Positions 52,519 through 60,895 of a stretch of 64,000 nucleotides of DNA are shown piece after piece. The stretch is taken from NCBI RefSeq assembly GCF_004522215.1, contig NZ_SDLR01000007.1, positions 162,502 through 226,501 on the forward strand, read 5' to 3'. This DNA comes from Ammoniphilus sp. YIM 78166. GTDB lineage: Bacteria > Bacillota > Bacilli > Aneurinibacillales > RAOX-1. The position numbers were made by a program, and so were the translations under genes. Within the stretch, counting starts at the first letter, position 1, and every line of letters starts with the position of its first letter. The notes beneath the pieces are model-generated. The model saw only the letters and a program-made list of their open reading frames with translations, was not told the DNA's origin and searched no databases.

Positions 52519-53319
52519 ATGTGTGATTTTAACCAGATGTTTGAACAGGCAAAAGCATGGGCGATCGAGGCGGGAAAATTAAGCTTAGCGAGATTGGAAT
52601 CTCCGATCCAATTTACATACAAGTCGTCTCCATCCGATCTGGTGACCCATGTGGATAAAGAAGTGGAAGAGTTCCTTGTGAATATGATCTTAAAGCATTA
52701 TCCCGACCATGGCATTGTGGGGGAGGAAGGAACCTTCGAAAGAGATCCAAAGGACTTTGAAACCCTATGGATCATCGATCCCATTGACGGAACAACCAAT
52801 TTCATTCACCAAAAACTAAATTACGTCATTTCTATTGCTGTTGTCCATCAGGAAGTCGGCATGATCGGGATTATCTACGATCCTTCACGAGATGAGCTAT
52901 TCTGCGGGAGAAAAGGAGAAGGAGCCTATTTGAATGGGCAGCGGCTGCGCTTAGAACTTCCCGTAAAGCAGCAGGAAGCCCTCATCTGCACCAGTCTTTT
53001 CTGGAACCAGCGAGCAGAAAAGTACGGTCTCGAAAAAGTGGTTTATGACCTGCCAAGGACATGCCGAGGAATTCGCGTATACGGTTGTGCCGCTTTAGAA
53101 ATGGCTTATGTTGCAGCGGGGAGAGTCGACGCTTATGTGAGTCTGCACTTGAATCCTTGGGACTTTGCTGGGGGCAAGGTGATACTCGAGGAGGCAGGGG
53201 GAAGCGTGAGCAACCTGGAGGGAGAAGAGCTTTCCTTTTCAGGAGCCAGTACGGTGGTAGCAAGCAATCCTTTCTTATATCCTGAATTAATGGCTTACAT
53301 GAAGCAATCTTTTAACTAA
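52519..53319 (+). CDS. Inositol-1-monophosphatase family protein
   Basis: 266 aa. Mg2+-binding motifs GEEGTFE (about 68-74), WIIDPIDGTTNFIH (about 87-100) and NPWDFAGGKVILEEAGG are complete, so it should be an active phosphatase of the SuhB/YktC type (inositol phosphate, or NADP(H)/FBP in some relatives). AAAGGGCGGGC lies before the ATG. Confidence 0.92.
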   Translation: MCDFNQMFEQAKAWAIEAGKLSLARLESPIQFTYKSSPSDLVTHVDKEVEEFLVNMILKHYPDHGIVGEEGTFERDPKDFETLWIIDPIDGTTNFIHQKLNYVISIAVVHQEVGMIGIIYDPSRDELFCGRKGEGAYLNGQRLRLELPVKQQEALICTSLFWNQRAEKYGLEKVVYDLPRTCRGIRVYGCAALEMAYVAAGRVDAYVSLHLNPWDFAGGKVILEEAGGSVSNLEGEELSFSGASTVVASNPFLYPELMAYMKQSFN

Positions 53320-53370
53320 ATTATTCTGGTTGCATTTGTTATAAGAATGTCGCATAATTACTTTGGGTTA

Positions 53371-53396
53371 TTGCCGCTCCTAAGAGAGCGGTTTTT
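53371..53396 (+). terminator. Terminator or attenuator between IMPase gene and queF
   Basis: CCGCTC and GAGCGG around CTAAGA, followed by TTTTT. It lies 34 bases before queF, so it could also be a 5' leader element; no PreQ1 riboswitch consensus was visible. Confidence 0.7.
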
Positions 53397-53429
53397 CACA
53401 TGTATATCTATAGAGGAGGACCTTAGGAA

Positions 53430-53849
53430 ATGGCGAAGGTTGAACATAATCATGATAAATATAAAGGAATCCGTTTTGATATCCAAGATGAATCTGTTAT
53501 TTTAGTTGATATTCTTGAAACCATTCCATATGAGTATGTCGGGAAGAAAACAGAAGTAATGATCCCAACCAACGAGTTTACCTCTGTTTGCCCTTGGTCT
53601 GGACTGCCAGATTTTGCGGATATCAAAGTTACGTATGTTCCTAATGAGCAATTAATTGAAATGAAGTCTTTAAAGTATTATCTAACTTCCTACCGTAACG
53701 TAGGAATCTATCAAGAGCATGCTACAAACCGCATTCTTAACGACTTAGTCAAGTGCTGTGATCCGTTGTATATGAAGATCGATGCGGATTGGAATGCACG
53801 CGGCGGACTTGGAACGAAAGTGGTTGTTGAATATACGAAAGAAGGGTAA
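53430..53849 (+). CDS. queF: NADPH-dependent 7-cyano-7-deazaguanine (preQ0) reductase
   Basis: 139 aa, unimodular QueF that reduces preQ0 to preQ1 for queuosine tRNA modification. The catalytic Cys is in FTSVCPWSGLPDF and the QueF motif is EMKSLKYYLTSYRN. AGAGGAGGACC precedes the ATG. No queC/D/E genes adjacent. A YqgQ-family gene follows after 5 bases. Confidence 0.95.
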   Translation: MAKVEHNHDKYKGIRFDIQDESVILVDILETIPYEYVGKKTEVMIPTNEFTSVCPWSGLPDFADIKVTYVPNEQLIEMKSLKYYLTSYRNVGIYQEHATNRILNDLVKCCDPLYMKIDADWNARGGLGTKVVVEYTKEG

Positions 53850-53854
53850 GTCTC

Positions 53855-54067
53855 ATGAGACCGATGTCCTTTATTGAGGTGAAAGAACTGCTAAGGGCAT
53901 TTGGAATCGTGATCTACACCGGTAATGCCCTGGGAGATTGCATCCTTATGGAAGATGAGCTGAAGGAGCTTCATGAAGCGGGTCTTCTTGGCGATCCGGA
54001 TATTTTTCGGTCATCCTTATTGGCCATTCGAAAAAGAAAGTCTGAGCTAAATGAAAGTCCCTACTAA
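53855..54067 (+). CDS. YqgQ-family (DUF910) protein
   Basis: 70 aa. EVKELLRAFGIVIYTGNALGD and LMEDELKELHEAGLL match the small three-helix YqgQ family, whose B. subtilis member has a nucleic-acid-binding-like fold of unknown role. It starts 5 bases after queF, so the two are co-transcribed. Confidence 0.85.
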   Translation: MRPMSFIEVKELLRAFGIVIYTGNALGDCILMEDELKELHEAGLLGDPDIFRSSLLAIRKRKSELNESPY

Positions 54068-54104
54068 AAAGAAGGTACACTACGTACCTTCTCCTTCTTT
54101 TTTC
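54068..54104 (+). terminator. Terminator after the queF-yqgQ unit
   Basis: AGAAGGTAC and GTACCTTCT around ACTAC, then CCTTCTTTTTTC. Confidence 0.85.
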
Positions 54105-54232
54105 ACCCTAAAAAAAATGAAAGGCTCTACGAACATTTTATAGTGCAAAGAGTGAAACTTTTTTGGCCTCATGCAGTAAATAACTATGGATAGACGTAAA
54201 GAAGAATGATCAGTCTGTCAGGGGGGAGAGAA

Positions 54233-56614
54233 ATGAGGAAAAAAAAGAAACATAAGCCAAAGATTTGGAAATGGTTGGGTATCCTAGCCGCGCTCACCAT
54301 TTTGCTTGTTGTCGGAGGATGCGCTGCTATGTTTTCCATCGGAAGTGCGCTCGTAGATCAAGGAAAAGTCAAAGAACAAATTGAAAGCTCAATTCTGTAT
54401 GACAATCAAGAACAAGAGATATACCGTCTTTACGTGGAGGATCGGGAGTATGTGGAATACCAAGAGATTCCCCCGATGATTGTGAGCGCGTTTGTGAATG
54501 TGGAAGATGAGCGTTTTTTTACCCACCGAGGGGTAGACGTTATCGCGATTGGTCGAGCGCTATATAAGGACATTCGTGCCGGCAGTAAAGTGGAAGGTGC
54601 CAGTACGATTACCCAGCAGCTGGCCAAGAATGTTTATTTGACCCACGAAAAGTCAATTTGGAGAAAGACAAAGGAAGCTTTGATTGCACTAAACCTGGAA
54701 CAAAACTATTCAAAAGAGCAGATCCTTGAATTTTACTTGAATGAAATCTTCTTTGGACATGGGGTATACGGAATTAAGGCCGCCTCAAAGTATTATTTTG
54801 GCAAGGATGATCTAAACGAGCTTTCGCTTGCGGAAGTGGCGACTTTAGCGGCTCTTCCTAAAGCACCGAATAATTATTCTCCTATTAATAATTATGAAAA
54901 ATCTCTCGAACGACGTAAGGTTGTGCTGGCTCTCATGGAGCGCAACGGTTCCATTACGAAAGAAGAGCGGGAAGCAGCAGCCGAGGAGGAATTGACCTTA
55001 GTCGGCCGGGGGAAAGGAAATCAAGAGGTCCGTGCCTACGTTGATTTTGTACTAAAAGAAGCCGAAGACAAGTTTGGCATTACGGAGAATGAGCTTTATC
55101 GCGGAGGATATAAAATTTATACGGAATTAGATCCACAGGCCCAAAATGCCATGGTAAAGGCCTTTAATAATCCGGACTTATTCCCGAAAAGCAAATCAGT
55201 TGATCCCGTGCAGGCAGGGATGGTGATTACGGACCCTAAGAGCGGGGGCATCGTTGCGATGATGGGAGGCAGGGATTACCAAGCAAAGGGAACGAACCGT
55301 GCCCTGACCAAGCGAAGCCCAGGCTCCACCTTTAAGCCATTGGCGGTTTATGGGCCAGCGATGGAACAGGGCTGGAATCCTTATGACATGCTCCGAGATG
55401 AAAAGATGACTTTCGCAGGCGGGTACAGCCCAAGCAATTGGAATGGCGATGGATACCTTGGGCAAGTGTCCATGTATGATGCATTAAAACGCTCGAAGAA
55501 TGTTCCAGCCGTTTGGCTATTAAATGAAATTGGTATGGACACAAGTTTTCGTTACCTCGACCGATTTGGAGTTTCTTACGATAAAAAAGCGGATCGTCAA
55601 CTAGGGATTGCGCTCGGAGGACTGACTCACGGCGTATCTGTTTTAGAGATGGCAAAGGCATACGGTGCGTTTGCCAACAATGGAGTGGTTGTGGAGCCTC
55701 ATGCCATCGCCCAAATTCAAGATCGCGAAGGTACAATTGTTGAAGCTGCTCCGGGGACCACTACCGTGGTTACGGATCAAACCGCTTATTACATGACGAA
55801 GATGCTACAGGCTGTTGTGAACGAGGGAACCGGAACAAGAGCCAAAATGAACCGCCCGGTAGCAGGTAAAACGGGTACGACCCAGATGGAAGGAACCAAA
55901 GGCGGTAATCGTGACGCTTGGTTCGTTGGCTATACTCCGGAATATGTGGGTGCGGTTTGGATGGGATACGACTACCCTAACTCGAAAACCAACTTTCTGA
56001 CCGATGGTAGTGGCATTCCAGCTAAGTTCTTTAGCGTTGTAATGACCGAAGCGCTAAAGGGACGGGAAGTGACCTCCTTTACGAAACCTAAGGGGGTTAA
56101 AGAATTACAGCCTCCTGTTAATCTTGCGCCGATTCAGGATTTGCAGCTTCAGGATCTTATGGGGTCTGTGAGTTTAGCCTGGTCACCGATTCAAGATCAA
56201 CGCATTCTTTATCGCATCTACCGATATGTTGGGGATCCAGCCAACAAGGAGTTAATTGGCGAAACGGAATACAGTGAATGGATGGATATGAATGTGGCTT
56301 CCCAAGAGCCTATTTATTATTATGTAGTACCTGTTGATACTCAAAATCGCAGAGAGGGTTCTCCTTCCAATGTGGTTTCGTTTATGCCTGCTGTAGAGGA
56401 AAACCCTGAGCATATCCCACCGGTCGATGAGGAGCAGGAGCCGCCAGTTGATGAAGAGGTAGCACCAGTAGATCCGAACCAGGGGAATGGGAATGTACCG
56501 GATCCAGCGTTGCCGATTCAACCGAGTCCGACCCCAACTCCGACACCAGCACCAACAACGCCACCTGTAGAAACGGATCCGAATCTACTAGAGGCTCCAG
56601 TACCTAGTGGTTAA
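54233..56614 (+). CDS. Class A penicillin-binding protein (PBP1A-type transglycosylase/transpeptidase)
   Basis: About 793 aa. Basic N-terminus, one membrane helix (about 15-38), GT51 glycosyltransferase domain with the catalytic Glu in NVEDERFFTHRGVD and ASTITQQLAKN, then the transpeptidase domain with SxxK (SPGSTFKPL), SxN (SKN) and KTGT (AGKTGTT). After it come a fibronectin type III-like module (about 625-715: PPVNLAPIQDLQL...GSPSNVVS) and a Pro-rich tail. It builds and cross-links peptidoglycan. The ATG at 54233 follows GGGGGGAGAGAA; an in-frame start nine codons earlier is not supported. Confidence 0.93.
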   Translation: MRKKKKHKPKIWKWLGILAALTILLVVGGCAAMFSIGSALVDQGKVKEQIESSILYDNQEQEIYRLYVEDREYVEYQEIPPMIVSAFVNVEDERFFTHRGVDVIAIGRALYKDIRAGSKVEGASTITQQLAKNVYLTHEKSIWRKTKEALIALNLEQNYSKEQILEFYLNEIFFGHGVYGIKAASKYYFGKDDLNELSLAEVATLAALPKAPNNYSPINNYEKSLERRKVVLALMERNGSITKEEREAAAEEELTLVGRGKGNQEVRAYVDFVLKEAEDKFGITENELYRGGYKIYTELDPQAQNAMVKAFNNPDLFPKSKSVDPVQAGMVITDPKSGGIVAMMGGRDYQAKGTNRALTKRSPGSTFKPLAVYGPAMEQGWNPYDMLRDEKMTFAGGYSPSNWNGDGYLGQVSMYDALKRSKNVPAVWLLNEIGMDTSFRYLDRFGVSYDKKADRQLGIALGGLTHGVSVLEMAKAYGAFANNGVVVEPHAIAQIQDREGTIVEAAPGTTTVVTDQTAYYMTKMLQAVVNEGTGTRAKMNRPVAGKTGTTQMEGTKGGNRDAWFVGYTPEYVGAVWMGYDYPNSKTNFLTDGSGIPAKFFSVVMTEALKGREVTSFTKPKGVKELQPPVNLAPIQDLQLQDLMGSVSLAWSPIQDQRILYRIYRYVGDPANKELIGETEYSEWMDMNVASQEPIYYYVVPVDTQNRREGSPSNVVSFMPAVEENPEHIPPVDEEQEPPVDEEVAPVDPNQGNGNVPDPALPIQPSPTPTPTPAPTTPPVETDPNLLEAPVPSG

Positions 56615-56716
56615 TCTTGTATTCCCATTAATTTATTGCGAATAATTTTTTAAAACATTCGATTTTCTTCATCAAGATGTAATATAATTAGAAGAAAGCA
56701 CATGGGAGGGAACAGG

Positions 56717-57031
56717 ATGTCCATTCGAATTGACCAAGACATTACGAATTTCTTTCAAGATAGGATCAATAAGGCTAAGACGTCTTTTGAGCGTACGATT
56801 GATTGTAAACACACGGAGTTTGATGACCTTTATCCGTATATGAGTGAACATCCTCAATTCTTCTGGTATAAAAGATATGTTGCTTGGCAGGAGCTTCTAA
56901 CCCTTGCGGGTATCGCTGAGGATCTGGGCCTAGACTGGACGACTGGATTTACGGATAAACAAGTTGTATTTGTAAAGGGAAAAGTGCTTGAAGCAAAAGT
57001 TCTTGATAATTGGTACCCAGAGGAAGAATAA
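56717..57031 (+). CDS. Hypothetical protein
   Basis: 104 aa, soluble, starts MSIRIDQDITNFFQDRINKA; no family recognised. One Cys, several Trp/Tyr (FFWYKRYVAWQELL) near the middle. GGGAGGG precedes the ATG at 56717 and a strong terminator follows, supporting a single-gene unit. Confidence 0.7.
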   Translation: MSIRIDQDITNFFQDRINKAKTSFERTIDCKHTEFDDLYPYMSEHPQFFWYKRYVAWQELLTLAGIAEDLGLDWTTGFTDKQVVFVKGKVLEAKVLDNWYPEEE

Positions 57032-57035
57032 GAGC

Positions 57036-57072
57036 TAAAAGGGTAATCCTGCCGGATTACCCTTTTATTTTG
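57036..57072 (+). terminator. Terminator after the 104-aa hypothetical gene
   Basis: AAAAGGGTAATC and GATTACCCTTTT form a perfect 12-bp stem around CTGCCG, then ATTTT. Confidence 0.9.
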
Positions 57073-57125
57073 CCTTCCGTTCGGGAAAAATAAGGAAACC
57101 AAATAATAAAGCATACGGGAGTGGG

Positions 57126-57857
57126 ATGAACAGTATGGCCAAAATGAGAATTGATAAACTTCTTTCCAATATGGGGATCGGAACGCGTAAAGATATTAAA
57201 AAATTTGCTAAAGATGGTTTGGTACAGGTAGATGGAAAGGTGGTTAAGGATAGCAGCCAGCATGTGGATCCCGATCATCAAACCATTGAATTTGATGGAG
57301 AGGTGATTCGCTATCGGGAGTTCGTTTATTTAATGCTGAACAAGCCTCCAGGAGTCATTTCTGCCACTGAGGATTTAGTTGAAAGAACGGTGGTGGACCT
57401 GCTTGATGCCCAATACATGCCGTTTGAGGTGTTCCCTGTTGGTAGGCTCGATAAAGACACGGAAGGACTTCTTATTCTAACCAATGACGGGAAAATGGCG
57501 CATGAACTCCTATCGCCTAGAAAACATGTCCCCAAAACTTATTATGCGGACGTGGAAGGGATCGTTACGGAAGAGGATATTGTATCCTTTAAGAATGGAG
57601 TTCGGTTGGATGATGGATACCAGACCCTCCCTGCTGACCTTGTTATCCTTCAGTCCGGGGATGTGTCTCAAGTTGAGATTACGATTGTGGAGGGGAAATT
57701 TCATCAGGTAAAAAGAATGTTCCAAGCTGTCGGTAAACGGGTGAACTATCTAAAAAGAATTCAAATGGGTGCCCTTCCTCTTGACCCCGCTCTTTCTTTA
57801 GGTGAATACAGAGAATTGACGGAAGAGGAGCTTTCTCTTCTGAAAATGATGGAATAG
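57126..57857 (+). CDS. RsuA/RluB-family 16S rRNA pseudouridine synthase
   Basis: 243 aa. N-terminal S4 RNA-binding domain (MRIDKLLSNMGIGTRKDIKKF, about 7-27) and a pseudouridine synthase domain with the catalytic Asp in GRLDKDTEGLLILTNDG (about 102-118) and the family segment PKTYYADVEG. The RsuA-like subgroup acts on 16S rRNA. ATG 57126 has GGGAG 5 bases upstream; ATG 57135 is possible. Confidence 0.9.
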   Translation: MNSMAKMRIDKLLSNMGIGTRKDIKKFAKDGLVQVDGKVVKDSSQHVDPDHQTIEFDGEVIRYREFVYLMLNKPPGVISATEDLVERTVVDLLDAQYMPFEVFPVGRLDKDTEGLLILTNDGKMAHELLSPRKHVPKTYYADVEGIVTEEDIVSFKNGVRLDDGYQTLPADLVILQSGDVSQVEITIVEGKFHQVKRMFQAVGKRVNYLKRIQMGALPLDPALSLGEYRELTEEELSLLKMME

Positions 57858-57918
57858 ACTGGTTAAACTTGAAGATACTATTCCATACGTGACTAAACCA
57901 AAAGGAGAAGGACTATTC

Positions 57919-59391
57919 GTGAAAAAAGTGATCTTCTTGATGATAGATTCCTTGATGCCTGAGGTTTTAGAGGATTGTATCAAAAATGGTCAAGCGCCGG
58001 CACTTCAATTTTTAAAAGACAGAGGGCAGTATTGGAGCCATTGTACAAGTGTGTTTCCAACCATGACAGCAACTGTGGACTGTTCCCTTATTACTGGAGA
58101 ATATCCAGACCAGCATCGCATTCCAGCTCTAATTTGGTATAAGCCAGAAGAGCGCCGCATTATCAATTATACGAACGGAGCCTTGCCTGTTTTAAAGCTT
58201 GGTTTTGGGCAGTGTGCTTATGATGTTATATGTTCGCTCAATGATACGCATTTAAGTAAAAATGTGACTACGATTTATGAGGAACTCAAGGAACGGGGAA
58301 GAACAGCAGGTTCCATTAATCTTATTGCTCATCGGGGGCAAAAAAAGTACAAGATTGACCTTCCGTTTCTGCTTAAATTGGCCACTCGCTCCCGCAAGCT
58401 TGAAGATGAAATTAGTGGTCCTGAACTGTTCACCTTAGGAAGGGTAGTCCGCTCAACCTTTAGTCCCCCTTTACCTTGGGGTTGGGATGAAAGCTTTTTT
58501 CGTTCCTACGGGATCAATGATGATTTCGCCATTCGTATGCTGAAGCATTTGCTTCAGCATCAGTTGCTGCCTGATTTTACAATGGTCTATCTGCCGGATA
58601 ACGATCATCAGGTACATAGAAACCCTCGGAAAGCCCGTGGCATCCTATCCAAAGTAGATCAGAAGCTTCAGTCGGTGTTGAATCAATTTTCCACATGGGA
58701 TCAGGCACTCGAGGATTATATATTTATCATAACAGGAGATCACGGACAGACCCTAGTGGGTCCAACCAGTGAGCATAATGTAAACCTGGAGGAGTTATAT
58801 TCCGGTTTAAACATTACTCCTTATGGAGAGAAGAGCAAGCCTGAAAACGATCTTCTCATTGCTAATAATGAGAGGATGGCTTATATCTATCCTTTGAAAT
58901 CCGGGGTTATGGAAGAGATTATTGAGCGTTCTAGGCAAGACAAGCGGATTGATGTGATTGGTTGGAAGGAGAAGGATGGGGTTTGCGTTTATTCAGGCGA
59001 TCGCGAGGGGAAGTTGTTTTATCGCCGAGGAGGTTCCCTGCAAGATATCTATGGAGCCTCCTGGACAGTGGAAGGAGAATGGAAGGTCCTTGATTTACAA
59101 ATGAAGGATTCTTCTACGATTACTTATGGCGAATATCCAGATGGACTCGCAAGGTTATCCACTGCCTTATACTCCCAGGATATCCCAATGGTTGCACTGA
59201 GCGCTAAGCCGGGATACGAGTTTAAGTCTGCCTATGCTCCGACCCATCTTAACGGGGGCAGTCATGGGTCTTTGCATTGGAAAGATTCCACTGTACCCTT
59301 ATTAATTAGTGGAGCAGGCCAGGATCAGCGCCCCTTCGAGTACCCGCGCCTTGTCGATCTGAAAAATTATATTGTTAAATTGTTATCTTAA
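57919..59391 (+). CDS. Alkaline phosphatase superfamily / type I phosphodiesterase-like protein
   Basis: About 490 aa, cytosolic (no signal peptide). Metal ligands of the nucleotide pyrophosphatase/phosphodiesterase fold: LMIDSLMPE at the start, nucleophile Thr in FPTMTATVDCSLITGEYPDQH (about 47-67), YLPDNDHQVHRNP, and ITGDHGQT; a His near the end (GGSHGSLHW) completes the site. The GTG at 57919 follows AAAGGAGAAGG; an earlier in-frame GTG is weaker. Substrate unknown. The 3' end overlaps the convergent nuclease-like gene by 9 bases. Confidence 0.87.
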   Translation: MKKVIFLMIDSLMPEVLEDCIKNGQAPALQFLKDRGQYWSHCTSVFPTMTATVDCSLITGEYPDQHRIPALIWYKPEERRIINYTNGALPVLKLGFGQCAYDVICSLNDTHLSKNVTTIYEELKERGRTAGSINLIAHRGQKKYKIDLPFLLKLATRSRKLEDEISGPELFTLGRVVRSTFSPPLPWGWDESFFRSYGINDDFAIRMLKHLLQHQLLPDFTMVYLPDNDHQVHRNPRKARGILSKVDQKLQSVLNQFSTWDQALEDYIFIITGDHGQTLVGPTSEHNVNLEELYSGLNITPYGEKSKPENDLLIANNERMAYIYPLKSGVMEEIIERSRQDKRIDVIGWKEKDGVCVYSGDREGKLFYRRGGSLQDIYGASWTVEGEWKVLDLQMKDSSTITYGEYPDGLARLSTALYSQDIPMVALSAKPGYEFKSAYAPTHLNGGSHGSLHWKDSTVPLLISGAGQDQRPFEYPRLVDLKNYIVKLLS

Positions 59392-60048
59392 ACGCACCTT
59401 AGCTTTAATGGGATAATGATCAGAATAAGAAATATGAGAGAGCACTTCATAACTAAGGATTTCGAAGGAAGAAGAAGCAAAAATAAAATCAATTCTTTTC
59501 TTGAGAGGGAAGATAGTCGCCTGACTGTCCTTCCCTGTTTTTTTGCCGATATCCACCATATCAGGTAAAGCCATGGGATTTGTTGTATTGAAGTCACCCA
59601 TGAGTATACAAGGATAAGGACAATCTACCATTATTTCTCGAATGAGTTCAAGCTGGTTCGACCGTTCCTTTCTCCCTAGTCCCAAGTGAGTGTTAAAAAT
59701 ATATACAGGCTGGCCTTGAACTTCTATAGCCGTTTGGAGCAGGCCTCTTTGTTCGCGTTCACTGGGCAGAAAGGTTTGGTTTGACAGAGTAATTGGAGGC
59801 TTAGTAAAGGTTGCATTACCATACAGACCATCTTTAATTTGGATATTTCCACCGAAGCTTCCATGCATGGGAAGAGCTTGGCTGAGCTCGTTAAATTGCC
59901 ACCCTTGTCCAGAGTTGTTATGAACCTCCTGTAGCGCTATTATATCCGGCGACTGTTTTCGGATAAAGTTAATGATATGGTGAAGACTTGGACGGTAAAA
60001 GATCGTTTTGCCGCTGTGGATATTATAGCAGAGTAGGGTTAGCTCCAT
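59383..60048 (-). CDS. Endonuclease/exonuclease/phosphatase (EEP) family protein
   Basis: 221 aa. LCYNIHSG at the N-terminus, IIALQEV (metal Glu), MGDFNTTN and the C-terminal SDHYPI (catalytic Asp-His) are the EEP motifs. Members include phosphodiesterases, sphingomyelinase-like enzymes and nucleases; no signal peptide is present, so it acts inside the cell. Overlaps the convergent gene by 9 bases with no room for a terminator between. Confidence 0.87.
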   Translation of the reverse strand: MELTLLCYNIHSGKTIFYRPSLHHIINFIRKQSPDIIALQEVHNNSGQGWQFNELSQALPMHGSFGGNIQIKDGLYGNATFTKPPITLSNQTFLPSEREQRGLLQTAIEVQGQPVYIFNTHLGLGRKERSNQLELIREIMVDCPYPCILMGDFNTTNPMALPDMVDIGKKTGKDSQATIFPLKKRIDFIFASSSFEILSYEVLSHISYSDHYPIKAKVRLR

Positions 60049-60075
60049 CTGAATACTTCCTTTCTATGGATCACA

Positions 60076-60108
60076 TTAAAAAGGAAGCGGATTTCTCCGC
60101 TTCCTAGA
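60076..60108 (-). terminator. Terminator of the SASP gene
   Basis: Minus strand AGGAAGCGGAG/CCGCTTCCT stem followed by TTTTTAATG. Confidence 0.88.
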
Positions 60109-60130
60109 GAAGGAGGGTTATGCCTAAAGA

Positions 60131-60334
60131 CTAGCGGTAATTCGCTAATTGTTGCTCAGCGAACTGAACAAGACGCTTAGTGATTTCTCCACCAACAGAA
60201 CCGTTAGCACGAGAAGTTGTGTCTGCTCCTAGCTCGACACCAAATTCAGAAGCAATTTCATACTTCATTTGGTCAAGGGCTTGAGCAGCTTGAGGAACAA
60301 GTTTTTGGTTGTTGTTAGAATTGTTTTGAGCCAT
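60131..60334 (-). CDS. Alpha/beta-type small acid-soluble spore protein (SASP)
   Basis: 67 aa DNA-binding spore coat-of-DNA protein. The germination-protease site region EIASEFGVELGADTTSRANGSVGGEITKRLV (split here: EIASEFG at about 26-32, then GSVGGEITKRLV) is the family signature. Made in the forespore (SigG) and protects DNA from UV and heat. AGGAGTG precedes the ATG. It shows that the organism is a spore former. Confidence 0.95.
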   Translation of the reverse strand: MAQNNSNNNQKLVPQAAQALDQMKYEIASEFGVELGADTTSRANGSVGGEITKRLVQFAEQQLANYR

Positions 60335-60645
60335 TTCTAAATCACTCCTTTTTTGTTTTTGACCTTAAAGGCCACCAAATCAGGTTTAATCCAGAGCTCT
60401 CCACAGCGGACGTTCCAGTGGGGCGCTTGTCCCCCGTCCCTTGCTGTGGATTTTTAGTATGGCTAGTGAACGATGAAACTATGCAAGAAAGTTATCCACA
60501 TTTATTAAGTCTTTACTCACAAGCAATTAACAATTTAATCACAGTTTATTCACGCTTTTCTGTGGACAAAGTATCCTTATTTTGGTATTCTGATAACACG
60601 GTCACTAAAAAGGTTCTTGTAGATTTTAGAATTGAGGAGGTTTCT
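60335..60645. other. Intergenic region with hairpin and DnaA-box-like sequences
   Basis: 311 bases between the SASP gene and the 63-aa gene. It holds the SASP promoter area, a terminator-like hairpin (60396-60456), and three 9-mers close to the DnaA box: TTATCCACA (60492-60500, exact), TTATTCACG (60547-60555, one mismatch) and TGTGGACAA (60561-60569, reverse of TTGTCCACA, one mismatch). An open frame spans part of it but lacks a ribosome site and is not called. Confidence 0.5.
60396..60456 (+). terminator. Terminator-like hairpin with no plus-strand gene before it
   Basis: TCCACAGC-GGACG (60400-60412) pairs with CGTCC-ctt-GCTGTGGA (60435-60450, three-base bulge), with an inner GGGG/CCCC; TTTTT follows directly. 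Could end an antisense or small RNA, or insulate the 63-aa gene from upstream. Confidence 0.5.
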
Positions 60646-60837
60646 ATGGGTTCGTTTAAAAGTGAAATTGATGGATTAAAGGACATAGGGATCTTAAGAG
60701 AAAAGAAGGATAGGATCAAAGAATCAGTGATTAGTCCAGAATTAAATTGGAATTCCCGAATGGAGCTTTATCAACAAGTACAGATGATTAACACGAGAAT
60801 TGCACAACTGTCCACACAACGAAAATCTCACTGCTAA
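60646..60837 (+). CDS. Small helical protein, paralogue of the product at 24001-24198
   Basis: 63 aa, ATG at 60646 with GAGGAGG 6 bases upstream. Similar to the 65-aa protein at 24.0-24.2 kb through most of its length, including IKESVISPELNW and ELYQQVQMINTRI. Predicted two-helix soluble protein; function unknown. DnaA-box-like sites lie 77-154 bases upstream. Ends before a palindromic terminator shared with ilvD. Confidence 0.75.
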   Translation: MGSFKSEIDGLKDIGILREKKDRIKESVISPELNWNSRMELYQQVQMINTRIAQLSTQRKSHC

Positions 60838-60856
60838 GACTATATACATGCAAAAT

Positions 60857-60886
60857 AAGAAACCCACCATATGGTGGGTTTTTTAT
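60857..60886. terminator. Palindromic terminator between the 63-aa gene and ilvD
   Basis: AAACCCACCAT and ATGGTGGGTTT are perfect complements, with TTTT to the right and A residues to the left. Confidence 0.9.
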
Positions 60887-60895
60887 TTGGGTTGT

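Noticed and set aside
52371..52622. N-terminal extension of the methyltransferase frame
   Set aside because: It runs through the divergent intergenic region into the IMPase gene and lacks methyltransferase similarity.
53320..53429. PreQ1 riboswitch before queF
   Set aside because: The leader has a terminator-like hairpin, but I could not find the preQ1-I or preQ1-II core sequence.
60418..60645. Upstream extension of the 63-aa gene's frame
   Set aside because: It starts inside the terminator-like hairpin, lacks a ribosome site and has no similarity to the paralogue, while the ATG at 60646 has GAGGAGG upstream.
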